A stretch of DNA of 64,000 nt from Brumicola pallidula DSM 14239 = ACAM 615 (GTDB lineage Bacteria; Pseudomonadota; Gammaproteobacteria; Enterobacterales; Alteromonadaceae), in assembly GCF_000428905.1 (NCBI RefSeq), contig NZ_AUAV01000008.1, positions 1 through 64,000 of the forward strand, given 5' to 3'. Positions 1 to 9,427 of the stretch are shown one piece after another. Position numbers and translations under genes: made by a program. Position 1 is the stretch's first letter, and every line of letters starts with the position of its first letter. The notes below the pieces were generated by a model, which worked only from the letters and a program-made list of their open reading frames with translations, was not told the DNA's origin and did no database searches.

Positions 1-45
1 TTCACCCGCAGGGATCCCCGCCCTTTAGGGCGGGGAGGATGTCAA
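1..45 (+). mobile_element. Right end of an IS200/IS605-type (TnpB-class) element
   Basis: A perfect 8-bp GC-rich hairpin (CCCCGCCC at 16-23, loop TTTA, GGGCGGGG at 28-35) is followed by GAGGATG and the tetranucleotide TCAA at 42-45. Right ends of the IS608 type carry a subterminal hairpin followed by a TCAA cleavage site, and such hairpins also form the 3' end of TnpB omega-RNAs. The rest of the element would lie left of the window, so no transposase is visible. The chromosomal flank starting at 46 continues in frame as a response-regulator gene. If the left target is TTAC, the rejoined codons TTA-CTC-AAA-GAT-GCG read L-L-K-D-A, the consensus expected there. Identification is by motif only. 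Confidence 0.65.
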
Positions 46-341
46 TCAAAGATGCGCCTTCTGATTCGCTCGCCGATGCAGTGAGAAAAATTCATGCAGG
101 CAAAATAATTGTTGCGCCTGAGTTAGTCACAGAGGCATGGGCTGTCGATGACCCGCTGAGCGAAAATGAACGTAAAGTGTTACGTTTTTCATTAGAAGGT
201 CATTCAAGCAAAGAGATTGGAGATCTCACTTTCTTGTTCGCGGGCACTGTGCGTAATTATTTATCTGAAGCGACTTCAAAATTAGGTGCTAAAAATAGAA
301 TTGAAGCTGCTCGCATTGCTAAGCAGAAAGGTTGGTTATGA
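46..341 (+). pseudogene. C-terminal part of a LuxR/NarL-type response regulator, interrupted by an IS end
   Basis: The reading frame encodes the last ~98 residues of a two-component response regulator. It starts inside the receiver domain (KDAPSDSLADAVRKIHAGK is the usual alpha4-beta5-alpha5 end) and runs into a complete HTH_LuxR domain (LSENERKVL, EIGDL, GTVRNYLSEATSKLGAKNR) with the typical terminal GWL. The phosphoacceptor part is missing and lies left of the IS end. An ATG at 39, inside the IS end and just after GGGGAGG, could start a free DNA-binding domain of 100 residues. The domain resembles DesR-type regulators. Whether the fragment is expressed is unknown; I treat it as a broken gene. 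Confidence 0.7.
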
Positions 342-384
342 ACTATATGTGGTGCAAGGTGATGCGCGTTATTTAAGCCGTTTT

Positions 385-2043
385 CTATGCATGATTAGTA
401 GCGATAGTATTCGAAATAAACTGGGCAATAGCCTGAACTGAAATATCATTAACATCAGCATTTGCAAGTTTACGCTTTGCTAAGGGTAAACTTGTGGTAA
501 TGAATGGTAGATCCTGACTTAGCATCTGCAGCGTCTCTGTTATTATTGTTAACTTAAGGCTAGGAGCTACATCAAAGGCGCTATAAAAGACAAGGTGCCG
601 ATCTTCTGGTATGTAGTGACTGGCAATAGCGTAGCAGTGTCCTTGCGTGCGAGAGGAAAGGAATGTTGGGTATGCGTTCATAATAAAGCTAGTGAGTATG
701 CCAAGTTCCTGTTCTTCATGACGAATACTTATGAGCAAAAGACAGTGGTCTTGATCAAACACCTTGGCTATTTGATGTTGGTTTAGTTTTTCTTCAGCCT
801 GCCGTAGTAAAGGCGTAAATATTGTTGGTAAGGGACGGTGTTTATATTCGCTTTGCTGATATTTACCCTCACTTAAGTGCTGTGATAATTGCGTTAATAT
901 TCTATTTTTAACAGGTGATAACGGTATTGGTTTATTGCTTTTGACTTGCTTGCTTTTAATTTGCTTGATTACGGGTTGTTTCTGCAAAAGATAAGCTTCA
1001 CCACGCCCAACAGTTGGTATTGTGGGGGTTTTAGGTGTGGGGGTTAAATCCACAGCAGAGTCAGGGTTGAGTGTTCCGTAATGAGTAAATAGATGAGCGA
1101 TTTCAGGTGAGAATTTGTATTGTTGTGTTTTTTCTTTAGTGACTATTTCATCAGTGTTTTTTAAAACATAAGTATCTAAAGCGCCAGACAAGGCTTTTTC
1201 ACAGCAGCCAAAAGGGGCAATAACGTCGAGAGCAAATTGTTGTTTGTTGTTTAGATTAAATTGCGGTAATACCAATTCGCTGTCATAGCTCTTAATCAAT
1301 ACACTTAAGTTTTCGTAATTGCTTGAAAAATATGCGTAAAACTGGCTATCAATCCACCAACGTAATAACTGTTTATCCTCTTCATAATGACTATTTTTCG
1401 GTAATACTTTGGGTACGTATGCTGCACCGACTTGGTCTGTGTATTTAATCGATTTGAGTAATGAGGCCACCAACGTCGATTCAATATTGCCGGTAATTAA
1501 TTGCATCTTATGCGCTTGATAATATTCTCTATGATATTGAGTCACATCTGTTTGGCTTAATTGCGAGATTAGCTCAATATCACCTCCATATTGATAACAT
1601 CGTTTTTCCGAGGTATCACTGCGATCAACAACACGTTGCTGCTGAACTTGCTGAAAGCTCAGTTCTCTGTGCATAACGCCGTAACAATCGCTATGGTAAA
1701 TTTCATGCTGTAGATCTTGCGCAACGAAGACTGGCGCAAGTAAACCATTGAGTAAATAGTTTAGCCCTAATAAACAAGACTGCAGGGACTGGCTTTGGCA
1801 ATGATAGTAGGTTTTATTGCAGTGGGTAGAGGCATTAATAGACAAGTCGGTCAGCGCGGTAAGCTGAAATAAAGATTCAGGCTGAGCAAAGGCCGCACTG
1901 CGACGAAAGACTAAGTGTTCGACCGCATGGCTAACACCACTATCATCTAGCGCAGGAGTGTCTACCACAATTAACACGGCAAAACCTTTTTCTGCCGTTA
2001 TATTATGTTGTGATAAACCGCAAGCGTGCCGGTAAAAGGTCAT
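385..2043 (-). CDS. pqqF: PqqF-like M16 family metallopeptidase (short form)
   Basis: Predicted zinc peptidase that helps release or trim the PQQ precursor from PqqA. The N-terminal M16 domain carries the inverted zinc motif HAVEH (H39, E42, H43), with E114 a candidate third ligand. The C-terminal end ([28 protein letters not shown]) looks like the end of PqqF proteins, so the 3' end seems intact. At 552 residues it is clearly shorter than the roughly 750-800 usual for PqqF, and a lysine/proline-rich stretch (about residues 335-380) takes the place of middle domains. Its start overlaps the pqqE stop by 4 nt, showing translational coupling. The family call is secure; full peptidase function is inference because of the length. 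Confidence 0.8.
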   Translation of the reverse strand: MTFYRHACGLSQHNITAEKGFAVLIVVDTPALDDSGVSHAVEHLVFRRSAAFAQPESLFQLTALTDLSINASTHCNKTYYHCQSQSLQSCLLGLNYLLNGLLAPVFVAQDLQHEIYHSDCYGVMHRELSFQQVQQQRVVDRSDTSEKRCYQYGGDIELISQLSQTDVTQYHREYYQAHKMQLITGNIESTLVASLLKSIKYTDQVGAAYVPKVLPKNSHYEEDKQLLRWWIDSQFYAYFSSNYENLSVLIKSYDSELVLPQFNLNNKQQFALDVIAPFGCCEKALSGALDTYVLKNTDEIVTKEKTQQYKFSPEIAHLFTHYGTLNPDSAVDLTPTPKTPTIPTVGRGEAYLLQKQPVIKQIKSKQVKSNKPIPLSPVKNRILTQLSQHLSEGKYQQSEYKHRPLPTIFTPLLRQAEEKLNQHQIAKVFDQDHCLLLISIRHEEQELGILTSFIMNAYPTFLSSRTQGHCYAIASHYIPEDRHLVFYSAFDVAPSLKLTIITETLQMLSQDLPFITTSLPLAKRKLANADVNDISVQAIAQFISNTIATNHA

Positions 2044-3197
2044 AATTTTATGCGAACAATGTCCTCGCCTTTAAAATTACGTTGATTTACTCTTTCAAAG
2101 ATCGGCTCTTTCGGGTTTTTTGCTAGTTCAATCGCTTCTTGAACTAAATGATGATCAGGGGATTTACTGCACACAGGGTCGGTCGCGTCCATGTTACCGG
2201 TCATCATGAAGGCTTGACAACGACAGCCGCCAAAATCTTTCTCTTTCTCATCACAACTTTGACAAGGCTCTGGCATCCAGCTATCGCCACGGAAACGATT
2301 AAACGCAAAATCTTGCTGCCAAATATGGCTGATAGATTTGTTTTTCACGTTAGGAAATTTCAGCGGTAGCATTTTGGCACTATGACACGGTAGCGCACTA
2401 CCATCCGGTGCGATGGTTAAAAACGTGCTGCCCCAGCCATTCATGCATGCTTTGGGACGATCTTCAAAGTAATCAGGCGTAATGAAAAAGAACTTAGGTC
2501 CTTTACCATTTTGTTTATCACGAAATTCGTTTACGATTTTTTCTGCATCTACCATCTGTTTTTGTGAAGGTAGCAGATGATCTCGGTTAGCAAATGCCCA
2601 GCCATAATATTGTGCCGTAGCTAGTTCGACATAATCAGCCTTTAATAAGCAGCTTAAGCGCATGATATCTTCAACTTGGCTGATATTTTGTTTTGAAATA
2701 ACAAAATTGAGCACCATTGGATAGCCCTGCTCCTTGACCGACTGCGCCATTTTGAATTTTTGATCAAAGGCATTACCGCGTCCTGCAATAATATCGTTCA
2801 TTTCAGGATCAGCACCTTGAAAGCTAATCTGGATATGATCCAAGCCAGCTACTTTTAGCTTGGCAATACGCTTTTCAGTTAGGCCAATGCCGGATGTGAT
2901 CAAGTTGGTGTAAAAGCCCAATTCTCTAGAGTGTTTAACCATTTGCTCTAAATCTTTGCGCAATAAAGGCTCGCCACCTGAAAAGCCCAGTTGCACTGCA
3001 CCCATCGCTCGGGCTTGGGTAAATACATCTAGCCATTGCTGGGTATTGAGTTCATCCTTTGTATCACCAAGGTCCGTCGGGTTGGAACAATAAGGGCAAT
3101 GCAACGGACAGTCGTAAGTCAGTTCAGCTAACAACCAAAGGGGTGGCCCAACCTTAGTTTGGGTTTCATTGTTCATAATAAAGCCATTTTTTTTCAC
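2040..3197 (-). CDS. pqqE: PqqA peptide cyclase PqqE (radical SAM/SPASM)
   Basis: Radical SAM enzyme forming the carbon-carbon bond between the conserved Glu and Tyr of PqqA, bound by the PqqD chaperone. The N-terminal cluster motif CPLHCPYC (C30, C34, C37) follows WLLAELTYD. The C-terminal SPASM region has many cysteines ([36 protein letters not shown]) expected to hold auxiliary clusters. Length (385) is normal. The start is uncertain: GTG at 3197 overlaps pqqD by 32 nt, while ATG at 3176 (residue 8, MNNETQ) overlaps by 11 nt. An AGGTG lies at the GTG itself, so neither start has a clear Shine-Dalgarno sequence and coupling to pqqD is likely. It overlaps pqqF by 4 nt. Confidence 0.95.
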   Translation of the reverse strand: MKKNGFIMNNETQTKVGPPLWLLAELTYDCPLHCPYCSNPTDLGDTKDELNTQQWLDVFTQARAMGAVQLGFSGGEPLLRKDLEQMVKHSRELGFYTNLITSGIGLTEKRIAKLKVAGLDHIQISFQGADPEMNDIIAGRGNAFDQKFKMAQSVKEQGYPMVLNFVISKQNISQVEDIMRLSCLLKADYVELATAQYYGWAFANRDHLLPSQKQMVDAEKIVNEFRDKQNGKGPKFFFITPDYFEDRPKACMNGWGSTFLTIAPDGSALPCHSAKMLPLKFPNVKNKSISHIWQQDFAFNRFRGDSWMPEPCQSCDEKEKDFGGCRCQAFMMTGNMDATDPVCSKSPDHHLVQEAIELAKNPKEPIFERVNQRNFKGEDIVRIKL

Positions 3198-3441
3198 CTG
3201 CTGCGCTTAAAAATTCGTAAATATCTTCGGTTAAATCACCAGCGTCAGGAAATTTATCATTTAATGTATTGATGATATCAACCACTTTGTTGTTACCGTC
3301 GATAAGTTGCATTATTTCTCCCGCACTGCCGTTAAGCTTAACCATACCCTCCGGATATAATAATACGTAGCACTCCTGTACTTGCTCCCATTGCAGTCGG
3401 AACATGGGATTGAGCTTTGGCTGTAGAGACGAATTTATCAT
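3166..3441 (-). CDS. pqqD: PqqD peptide chaperone
   Basis: Small carrier that binds PqqA and presents it to PqqE. The 91-residue protein has the usual PqqD order: an N-terminal [12 protein letters not shown] segment, then [25 protein letters not shown], then the helical tail. Length is typical. It sits between pqqC (4-nt overlap) and pqqE (overlapping), so pqqCDEF is one tightly coupled translational unit. Confidence 0.93.
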   Translation of the reverse strand: MINSSLQPKLNPMFRLQWEQVQECYVLLYPEGMVKLNGSAGEIMQLIDGNNKVVDIINTLNDKFPDAGDLTEDIYEFLSAAGEKKWLYYEQ

Positions 3442-4193
3442 TTAAGGATCCTCTTATGGTAAATTGGTTCAGCTATCAAGCCTTTATAAGGCGGGCGGTC
3501 CTGTTGATAAGCTAAGGTCATAGCGTCGAGCATGCTCCATAAAATATCCAGTTTAAACTGTAGAATATTTAATGCGCGGTCTTGTTCATCGCGTGTTACA
3601 AAGTGTTCTAGGGTTACTCTCAGGCCATGACTAACATCGCGTCTTGCTTGTGACAATCGCATCTGAAAATATTGCAATCCATGTGGCTCAATCCAAGGAT
3701 AGTTTTGTGGCCAACTTTCTAATCTGCTCTTATGTATTTTTGGCGCGAACATTTCTGTAAGTGAAGAGCAAGCGGCTTCCTGCCACGTGGCATTTCGAGC
3801 GAAATTCACATAGGCATCAACAGCGAAGCGCACGCCGGGTAAAACGAATTTCTCGTCAAGTATGTCTTGTCTATCTAGTCCTACGGATTCACCTAATTGT
3901 AACCAAGCTTCAATACCGCCTAAGGTTTTATCTTCTGCATCACCATCGTGATCTATTATTCGCTGGATCCATAAACGACGGGTTTCTACATCACGGCAAT
4001 TGGCTAAAATGGCCGCATCTTTGACAGGAATACTGGCTTGGTAGTAAAAACGGTTTGCTACCCAACCTTGAATTTGTTCGCGAGTACACTCGCCTTTATG
4101 CATGGCAATATGGAATGGATGATAAATATGATAAAGCTCGCCTTTACCGCGAAGCTGTTCTTCAAATTGCGCTATGGTCAACGGTTGTTTCAT
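3438..4193 (-). CDS. pqqC: Pyrroloquinoline-quinone synthase PqqC
   Basis: Cofactorless oxidase catalysing the last ring closure and eight-electron oxidation to PQQ. The sequence carries the family landmarks [14 protein letters not shown] near residue 22, [22 protein letters not shown], and [14 protein letters not shown], with the His/Arg/Tyr residues that line the active site. Length (251) is normal. The start ATG at 4193 lies after a 165-bp gap from pqqB, and the gene overlaps pqqD by 4 nt. I saw no terminator in the gap, so it is probably still in the pqq operon, although a second promoter there is possible. Confidence 0.95.
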   Translation of the reverse strand: MKQPLTIAQFEEQLRGKGELYHIYHPFHIAMHKGECTREQIQGWVANRFYYQASIPVKDAAILANCRDVETRRLWIQRIIDHDGDAEDKTLGGIEAWLQLGESVGLDRQDILDEKFVLPGVRFAVDAYVNFARNATWQEAACSSLTEMFAPKIHKSRLESWPQNYPWIEPHGLQYFQMRLSQARRDVSHGLRVTLEHFVTRDEQDRALNILQFKLDILWSMLDAMTLAYQQDRPPYKGLIAEPIYHKRILK

Positions 4194-4358
4194 AAGTAAA
4201 GTACCTCTGAGTATTTTAGGTTACGTACCCAACACACATTCTTGTTTATTTTTAGCGATGACAACGATGATGCAGTATTAACTGACTGTTTTGGTAATAC
4301 CACCTCATTGAGAAGCTTGTCGTCTGAATTATTCGCCCGGTTGACTAATCAAACGCGA

Positions 4359-5276
4359 TTATATTGTTATTTCCATGCCATCAACGGCTATTTCAACACC
4401 ATTGTCTAACACAAATTGATGTTGCGGTGATTCTTCGTTGAGGATCGGATTTGTGTTGTTGATATGGATTAAAATTTTGCGTTCAATATCAAATTTATTG
4501 AGTAATGCGACAGTGCCAAAGTCACCGTTCACCGGCATATGTCCCATTTGAGATCCAAGTTTAGTGCCCACGCCTTGAGCAATCATTTCATCGTCAAGCC
4601 ACAGTGTACCGTCAATTAATACGCAGCTTGCATTGGCTAATATTTTTTCGACTTCAGGTGTGCTTTCGACTATACCAGGCAAGTAAAAAAGGTATTTGCC
4701 GCTGGTTGTATCCACAATCTTGAGTCCAATGTTGTTACCTGCAACCACTTTGTCTCGGTACTTAGAATAAGGCGGCGCATTTGACTCAATAGTCACTGGG
4801 ACGAACTCGATATTTTCAACACCGTCGACATTAAATGCATCCGTTTGCTCATACCCGATAGGTCTAAATGTGAGACCACCATGCCAATGTTTAAGCATAG
4901 TAAACAGCGGATATGCGGAGGTTAAATCCTCGTACACAACCTCAGAACAGTAGACAGCAAGTGGTAGGCCTTCTCGTAATGTAATTAAACCTGTGGTGTG
5001 GTCAATTTGGCTATCGGTTAGAATGGCGCCACGAATGTTAGTGCCTCGTGCGCCGTGCTCTGGCCATAATTGTGGAGATTGATTAATTTGTTGACGAATG
5101 TCAGGTGAGGCATTAATTAACGCCCAGTTTTCACCGTCTGGGCTGACAGCGATAGACGATTGTGTCCGGGGTGTCGCTTTAATTGTTCCTGCTCGGAATC
5201 CTTTACAATTTGAGCAGTGACAGTTCCACTGCGGAAATCCACCACCAGCGGCCGACCCTAAAATTAAAATTTGCAT
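4359..5276 (-). CDS. pqqB: PQQ biosynthesis protein PqqB
   Basis: Metallo-beta-lactamase-fold protein of the PQQ pathway, proposed to act as an oxygenase/hydroxylase on the precursor diamino acid. The N-terminus ILGSAAGGGFPQWNCHCSNC holds the Cys-rich zinc site typical of PqqB, and DSQIDHTTGL supplies the beta-lactamase-like metal motif. Length (305) is typical. It lies downstream of pqqA, separated by an intrinsic terminator at 5300-5327, so pqqB-F should be expressed at lower level than pqqA. Confidence 0.95.
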   Translation of the reverse strand: MQILILGSAAGGGFPQWNCHCSNCKGFRAGTIKATPRTQSSIAVSPDGENWALINASPDIRQQINQSPQLWPEHGARGTNIRGAILTDSQIDHTTGLITLREGLPLAVYCSEVVYEDLTSAYPLFTMLKHWHGGLTFRPIGYEQTDAFNVDGVENIEFVPVTIESNAPPYSKYRDKVVAGNNIGLKIVDTTSGKYLFYLPGIVESTPEVEKILANASCVLIDGTLWLDDEMIAQGVGTKLGSQMGHMPVNGDFGTVALLNKFDIERKILIHINNTNPILNEESPQHQFVLDNGVEIAVDGMEITI

Positions 5277-5289
5277 AATTTCCCTGCAT

Positions 5290-5327
5290 AAAATAAAAAG
5301 ACCCTCGGTATAGTGTCACCGAAGGTC
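5290..5327 (-). terminator. Intrinsic terminator/attenuator between pqqA and pqqB
   Basis: On the minus strand a 10-bp stem (5327-5318 with 5309-5300, one G-U wobble, 8-nt loop) is followed directly by TTTTTATTTTA. It lies 20 nt after the pqqA stop and 24 nt before pqqB. This is the layout expected for partial termination that gives excess pqqA message over pqqB-F. Confidence 0.8.
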
Positions 5328-5347
5328 GCATTATTCTTGAAAATGTA

Positions 5348-5419
5348 TTACCTATTGCTGATATACATTGTAACTTCAAAACCTAAACGCATCTCTTCAA
5401 ATTTTGGTTTAGTCCACAT
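5348..5419 (-). CDS. pqqA: PQQ precursor peptide PqqA (23 aa)
   Basis: Ribosomal peptide that is the source of PQQ. The 23-residue frame starts [16 protein letters not shown] and continues TMYISNR. The two residues fused into PQQ are in the canonical places, Glu15 and Tyr19, in the motif E-V-T-M-Y. ATG at 5419 is preceded on the minus strand by AGAGGAATGATT, giving a good AGAGGA ribosome-binding site. It is first in the pqq cluster and followed by the terminator at 5300-5327. Too short for most gene callers, but the motif match is decisive. Confidence 0.95.
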   Translation of the reverse strand: MWTKPKFEEMRLGFEVTMYISNR

Positions 5420-5528
5420 AATCATTCCTCTTTTAGTATAATTAAATCGAAACCTTACCTTAATTCAGGCACAAATTGAAAGAAATCATACTTTAGATGG
5501 AGTATCGTTAATATATGGGACGAATTTT

Positions 5529-6557
5529 TTAATGCTGAGCCGACAATTTTTCATAAAAAGCGATAGTGGCTGCAATCAATGCATCAATAATTAAGGGCTC
5601 ACTAGCCAGATGTCCTGCCGTATTAATCACGCTTAATTTAGCTTTTGGACAATAGTGTGACAGCAGCCACGCTTGTTCTACTGGACAAACAAAATCATAC
5701 TGCCCGTGTATAATTTGCATCGGAATATCACGCACTTTATCAATTTGTTTTAAAATAGGGTTTTGATCAATAAAACAATTATTTACTGAGTAATGAATTT
5801 GTATTATTGCTGGATTTTTATTTATCGTCGCATCTTCACCGGGAGGCTGGTATGGCTGAATATTTAATATCGCTGACTCCCACTGCTGGAGTTTAAAGAA
5901 CATATCCCGGCTTATTGCTTCGTCGCTATTTATCAACTGTTGGTAAATGTGTTGCAGTGGTTTTTGCTGCAGTTCAACGGGCAGACTCTCGACTAAATTA
6001 TGCCAAGCCTGCGGCAATAGTTGAGCCGCGCCTCTGCTGCTATATGCCCAGTCAATGTCCTGTGGGCGGCCAAGAAAGACGCCTCGCAGGATCATGCCGG
6101 AGACGCGCTGAGGGTAGTTTTGCGCATAAATCAAGCCCAAAGTAGCGCCCCATGAGCCGCCAAAGATTAACCATTGGCTGATCCCAAGGTGCTCACGAAT
6201 AGCATCCACATCTTCAACTAATGCTGCGGTGTTATTTTCGCTTAATTCGCCCTTTGGTATGGAACGCCCACAGCCCCGTTGGTCGAATAAAATAATGTGA
6301 TAAATAGCGGGATCAAAGTAACAACGATGTTGTTCATTGCAGCCGGCGCCCGGTCCACCATGCAAAAAGACAACAGGAATGCCGTTTTTGTTGCCGCACT
6401 GCTCAATGTATATTTGATGAAGAGAACCCCGATTAAGGTGCTGTTGATCAAATGGCTCAATTTTGGGATAGAGTGAATGCAAAAATATACGCCTATTAAT
6501 AAATTTATGGATAAAACGGTATTTCGATACTTCCATAGTAATACGATACGAGGGCAC
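5529..6557 (-). CDS. pip: Proline iminopeptidase (S33 alpha/beta hydrolase)
   Basis: Cytosolic serine peptidase removing N-terminal proline. The core starts at SLYPKIEPF and shows HGGPGAGC (oxyanion region), DQRGCGRS, the nucleophile elbow GGSWGAT, the Asp motif HGQYDFVCP and the catalytic His in TAGHLASE. The length from GTG at 6557 (342) is about 25 residues longer than the usual ~315, so the true start may be ATG at 6536 or further in. It is the same strand as pqq but separated by 109 bp and unrelated in function. Confidence 0.88.
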   Translation of the reverse strand: MPSYRITMEVSKYRFIHKFINRRIFLHSLYPKIEPFDQQHLNRGSLHQIYIEQCGNKNGIPVVFLHGGPGAGCNEQHRCYFDPAIYHIILFDQRGCGRSIPKGELSENNTAALVEDVDAIREHLGISQWLIFGGSWGATLGLIYAQNYPQRVSGMILRGVFLGRPQDIDWAYSSRGAAQLLPQAWHNLVESLPVELQQKPLQHIYQQLINSDEAISRDMFFKLQQWESAILNIQPYQPPGEDATINKNPAIIQIHYSVNNCFIDQNPILKQIDKVRDIPMQIIHGQYDFVCPVEQAWLLSHYCPKAKLSVINTAGHLASEPLIIDALIAATIAFYEKLSAQH

Positions 6558-6837
6558 TATCTATAGTGTTTGCTATAGTGCTGTAATTTTCGTTTTGTGT
6601 AGACTTTTAAAATGATTACTCCCTTGTTTATGGAACCATCATTCATTAAAAAGTGGCAAAGCTATCTTTACACAGGATGACATAATTCAGATTATTAATG
6701 CATTAAAAGAAGTGTATAACGTAAATTATGATATTGCTCTGGCTCAAAAGTAACGATTATTATGGTCTTATAAAGGTAAACTCAAATATCAGGAACGGTA
6801 TTTTTCCGGAACTAAAATAGCTGAAATTAGTTTACGT

Positions 6838-8295
6838 TTAGTGTTCGGCATTTTTTGTACAAAGTGCCCCTGAGGAATTATCAAAGACACAATTGCGCAC
6901 ACCAGATATAAGTTCGAGTAAAGCTTGCTCTACTGTGCGTTTTGGATCGTGCATCTGGGAAAGCTCCCACGCAATGTTCAGTCTAAAACAATCTTGATAT
7001 AACTTTCGTGTAGTAAATTGTGCGCCAAACGTGATATCAATTCGTGCGTCATCAGTAAACGCTTTCAGTTTAATCTTATCCAGTCCAGGCGCTTGGATCC
7101 AAAGGACCAGGCCACCGGTGGGTATACTGACCGCTGAACCTTTGGGTAGATTCTGCAAGAGTATATGTCGATATGCACAAGCATTGCTTAGCAGTACTTT
7201 GCGAATATATTGAAGATGCTTTCGATATTGGCCTGAATTTATAAAATCGGCCAAACTAGCCTGCATGAGGCCATTTTGGCCTAAACGTTCGGTAGCGGAG
7301 ACATCAACGCAAGCCGAAAGATATCGACCGGCATTACACCATCCTATACGCAGTCCATTCGCTAGTGTCTTAGATACTGAAGAGCACCAAAGTACATATC
7401 CATCCGTATCCCAGTGCTTTACAGGGAGACCAAAGGTACTGTCGTATCCTAACTCACCATAAATATCGTCTTCGATTATAGGTAAACGATATTTATTGGC
7501 CAGAGCCGCGAGTCTCTGCTTTTGAGAGATTGACAAACTGATCCCATGTGGATTCATAGAGGAGCTGCTAAATAATGCTGCTGCAACCTCCTTATTTTTA
7601 AATTTATGTTCAAGCTGCAATAAATCTAAACCGCTAGAATTACAAGGGATTTCAACCACTCTGCGGGACATAACGGAGAGTAATTTGAGTAAACCACTAA
7701 AACAAGGTGAACTGACCGCAACCGCGTCTCCGGGTTTAGTGGTGACCAATAATGCTGTGCGCACCGCGTCCATACAGCCGATACTGATAAAAATGTCGTT
7801 AGCTGCCATGGCAAATCCACTAACATTAAAATGCTCTACTATGGCGAGACGCAGTTCATGGATACCTTGAGGATCAGGATAATTATGCAGCAACATGTCA
7901 CCCCGGTTTACTGTGCGTTTGATGCTCCTCTGCAATGACAACAACGGGATATGAGTGGGGCATAGCTGACTTATCCCAAATGGGCTAGATATCAAAACAC
8001 CATTCTGGTAGCCACCCGACTCCTTGATGGTTGATATATGTTTTGCGCTACTTCGAAACTGCGGTTGTAGCGGGATATCACTGCGGCTAAGTGGTGTCGA
8101 AACAAAGAAACCTGATTTAGGGTGGGTTACAACCCACCCAGTTTGTTCCAGACTTCGGTAACTGTTTAGAGCAGTGGTCATGCTAACGCCTAGCTGCTTT
8201 GTTAGCTGTCGCAAGGATGGTAGGCGCTGACCATGTCGTAACTTTTGACTTTGAATATCAGCAATAAATTGTTCAGCAATGGCTTTATATTTCAT
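6838..8295 (-). CDS. MocR-family regulator (GntR wHTH + aminotransferase-like domain)
   Basis: Transcription factor with an N-terminal GntR winged helix (residues ~1-68, LPSLRQLTKQLGVSMTTALNSYRSLE) and a type-I aminotransferase fold that binds PLP through K309 in SVSKTLANGLRIGW. Length (485) is typical of MocR proteins. It is divergent from a DMT-family transporter at 8424. MocR regulators often control a neighbouring transporter or enzyme of amino-acid, vitamin B6 or GABA metabolism. A perfect inverted repeat (TACAAA-TT-TTTGTA) lies between the two genes at 8313-8326. The ligand is unknown. Confidence 0.88.
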   Translation of the reverse strand: MKYKAIAEQFIADIQSQKLRHGQRLPSLRQLTKQLGVSMTTALNSYRSLEQTGWVVTHPKSGFFVSTPLSRSDIPLQPQFRSSAKHISTIKESGGYQNGVLISSPFGISQLCPTHIPLLSLQRSIKRTVNRGDMLLHNYPDPQGIHELRLAIVEHFNVSGFAMAANDIFISIGCMDAVRTALLVTTKPGDAVAVSSPCFSGLLKLLSVMSRRVVEIPCNSSGLDLLQLEHKFKNKEVAAALFSSSSMNPHGISLSISQKQRLAALANKYRLPIIEDDIYGELGYDSTFGLPVKHWDTDGYVLWCSSVSKTLANGLRIGWCNAGRYLSACVDVSATERLGQNGLMQASLADFINSGQYRKHLQYIRKVLLSNACAYRHILLQNLPKGSAVSIPTGGLVLWIQAPGLDKIKLKAFTDDARIDITFGAQFTTRKLYQDCFRLNIAWELSQMHDPKRTVEQALLELISGVRNCVFDNSSGALCTKNAEH

Positions 8296-8312
8296 AGATT
8301 ACATTTTGCTTA

Positions 8313-8326
8313 TACAAATTTTTGTA
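8313..8326. promoter_or_regulatory. Candidate MocR operator
   Basis: TACAAA and TTTGTA form a perfect 6-bp inverted repeat with a TT centre, 18 bp upstream of the MocR gene in the divergent 128-bp intergenic space. Two further TTGTA copies follow near 8336-8352. The role is inferred from position and symmetry. Confidence 0.4.
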
Positions 8327-8423
8327 CTCTTTTAATTGTAATATATTGTATCTGTTATTTTTTTTGAATCAAGCCATAATACCCTATCTAATTATTCGAC
8401 ATTTTGAAATGTAAGGGTGTTTC

Positions 8424-9299
8424 TTGAGCAAAAAAGATATCTGCATCAGTATCGCGTTAATGTGTTTATGGGGTTTTAATTTTTCTGCAATCAAAATGGG
8501 AGCGGAACAGATGGACCCCATATTGCTCACTGCGCTGCGTTTTACATTCGCAGTCTTTCCTGCCATTTTCTTTATTCGCAGACCCCCTGAGGCGCTTACG
8601 TATCTTATAGCCTATGGCGTCGTTTTTGGATTGGGCGTTTGGGGAATGATGGTATGGTCTATCACTCTTGGTGTGTCAGCCGGAATGGCGGGCCTACTGA
8701 TGAACATGAGTATTATGTCCAGTTTAGCCTTAGGCTACTTTTTGCTTAGGGAAAAAATTACCGTCAATAAAATTATTGGCGCTTTTTTTGCTGTTGGGGG
8801 CCTTCTGGCAAGCCTTTTAGTTGATGATGGTTCTGTTCCCTTGAAAGCCCTACCCCTTGCCCTAATTGCTGCATTTAGTTGGAGTTTGCTGGCGTATATT
8901 GTTAAAAGTTCAAAGACCCAACACGTATTCGCATTTAGCGTATGGGGCATGTTGTTTGCACCTTTACCATTAATCATATTTGCTTATATATCAAAAGGGT
9001 CTCAGCCCTTTATAGATTTACCTACACAGCTCAATTCAGAGATTTGTTTTTCAATTTTATTTCAGGCTTATCCCACTACATTGCTCGGCTATTGGATCTG
9101 GAATAAACTTACCGTTAAATATCCCTTATCAACTATGGCCCCCTTCACACTGTTGACGCCAATCTTTGGTCTAATCGGCAGTGTTATTTTTTATAATGAA
9201 AATATTACGCCAATGAAGTTACTTTCTTTTGCTCTAATATTGAGTGGTTTAGCTATTAGTCAGTGGCAATTTAGGAAAACTGAGGTGTGTAAAATATAA
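8424..9299 (+). CDS. DMT-family transporter (EamA domains)
   Basis: Inner-membrane carrier with about ten transmembrane helices in two EamA repeats (first half residues ~5-135, second ~145-283), including the family end ILSGLAISQW. A TTG start at 8424 is chosen because it follows AAGGGTG at a good distance. It resembles RhaT/EamA exporters for amino acids or metabolites, but the substrate cannot be read from sequence. Divergence from the MocR gene suggests control by it. Confidence 0.85.
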   Translation: MSKKDICISIALMCLWGFNFSAIKMGAEQMDPILLTALRFTFAVFPAIFFIRRPPEALTYLIAYGVVFGLGVWGMMVWSITLGVSAGMAGLLMNMSIMSSLALGYFLLREKITVNKIIGAFFAVGGLLASLLVDDGSVPLKALPLALIAAFSWSLLAYIVKSSKTQHVFAFSVWGMLFAPLPLIIFAYISKGSQPFIDLPTQLNSEICFSILFQAYPTTLLGYWIWNKLTVKYPLSTMAPFTLLTPIFGLIGSVIFYNENITPMKLLSFALILSGLAISQWQFRKTEVCKI

Positions 9300-9340
9300 A
9301 TCCATCAAGCGAGGGAAACTGACTTGAAAAGTTTGAGGTA

Positions 9341-9391
9341 GTCGCTAACAAAATTGAGTCGCTAGCTAAATTTAGTTGCTGGCGCCTTGTA
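9341..9391. repeat. Imperfect 17-bp tandem repeat (3 copies)
   Basis: Three units with a 17-bp period begin GTCGCTAAC, GTCGCTAGC and GTTGCTGGC, downstream of the EamA gene and before the convergent DTW gene. The units decay left to right. No coding potential seen. Confidence 0.45.
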
Positions 9392-9427
9392 ACTGCCACC
9401 TGCAAGTACCTTCAAAATAGCACTGTA

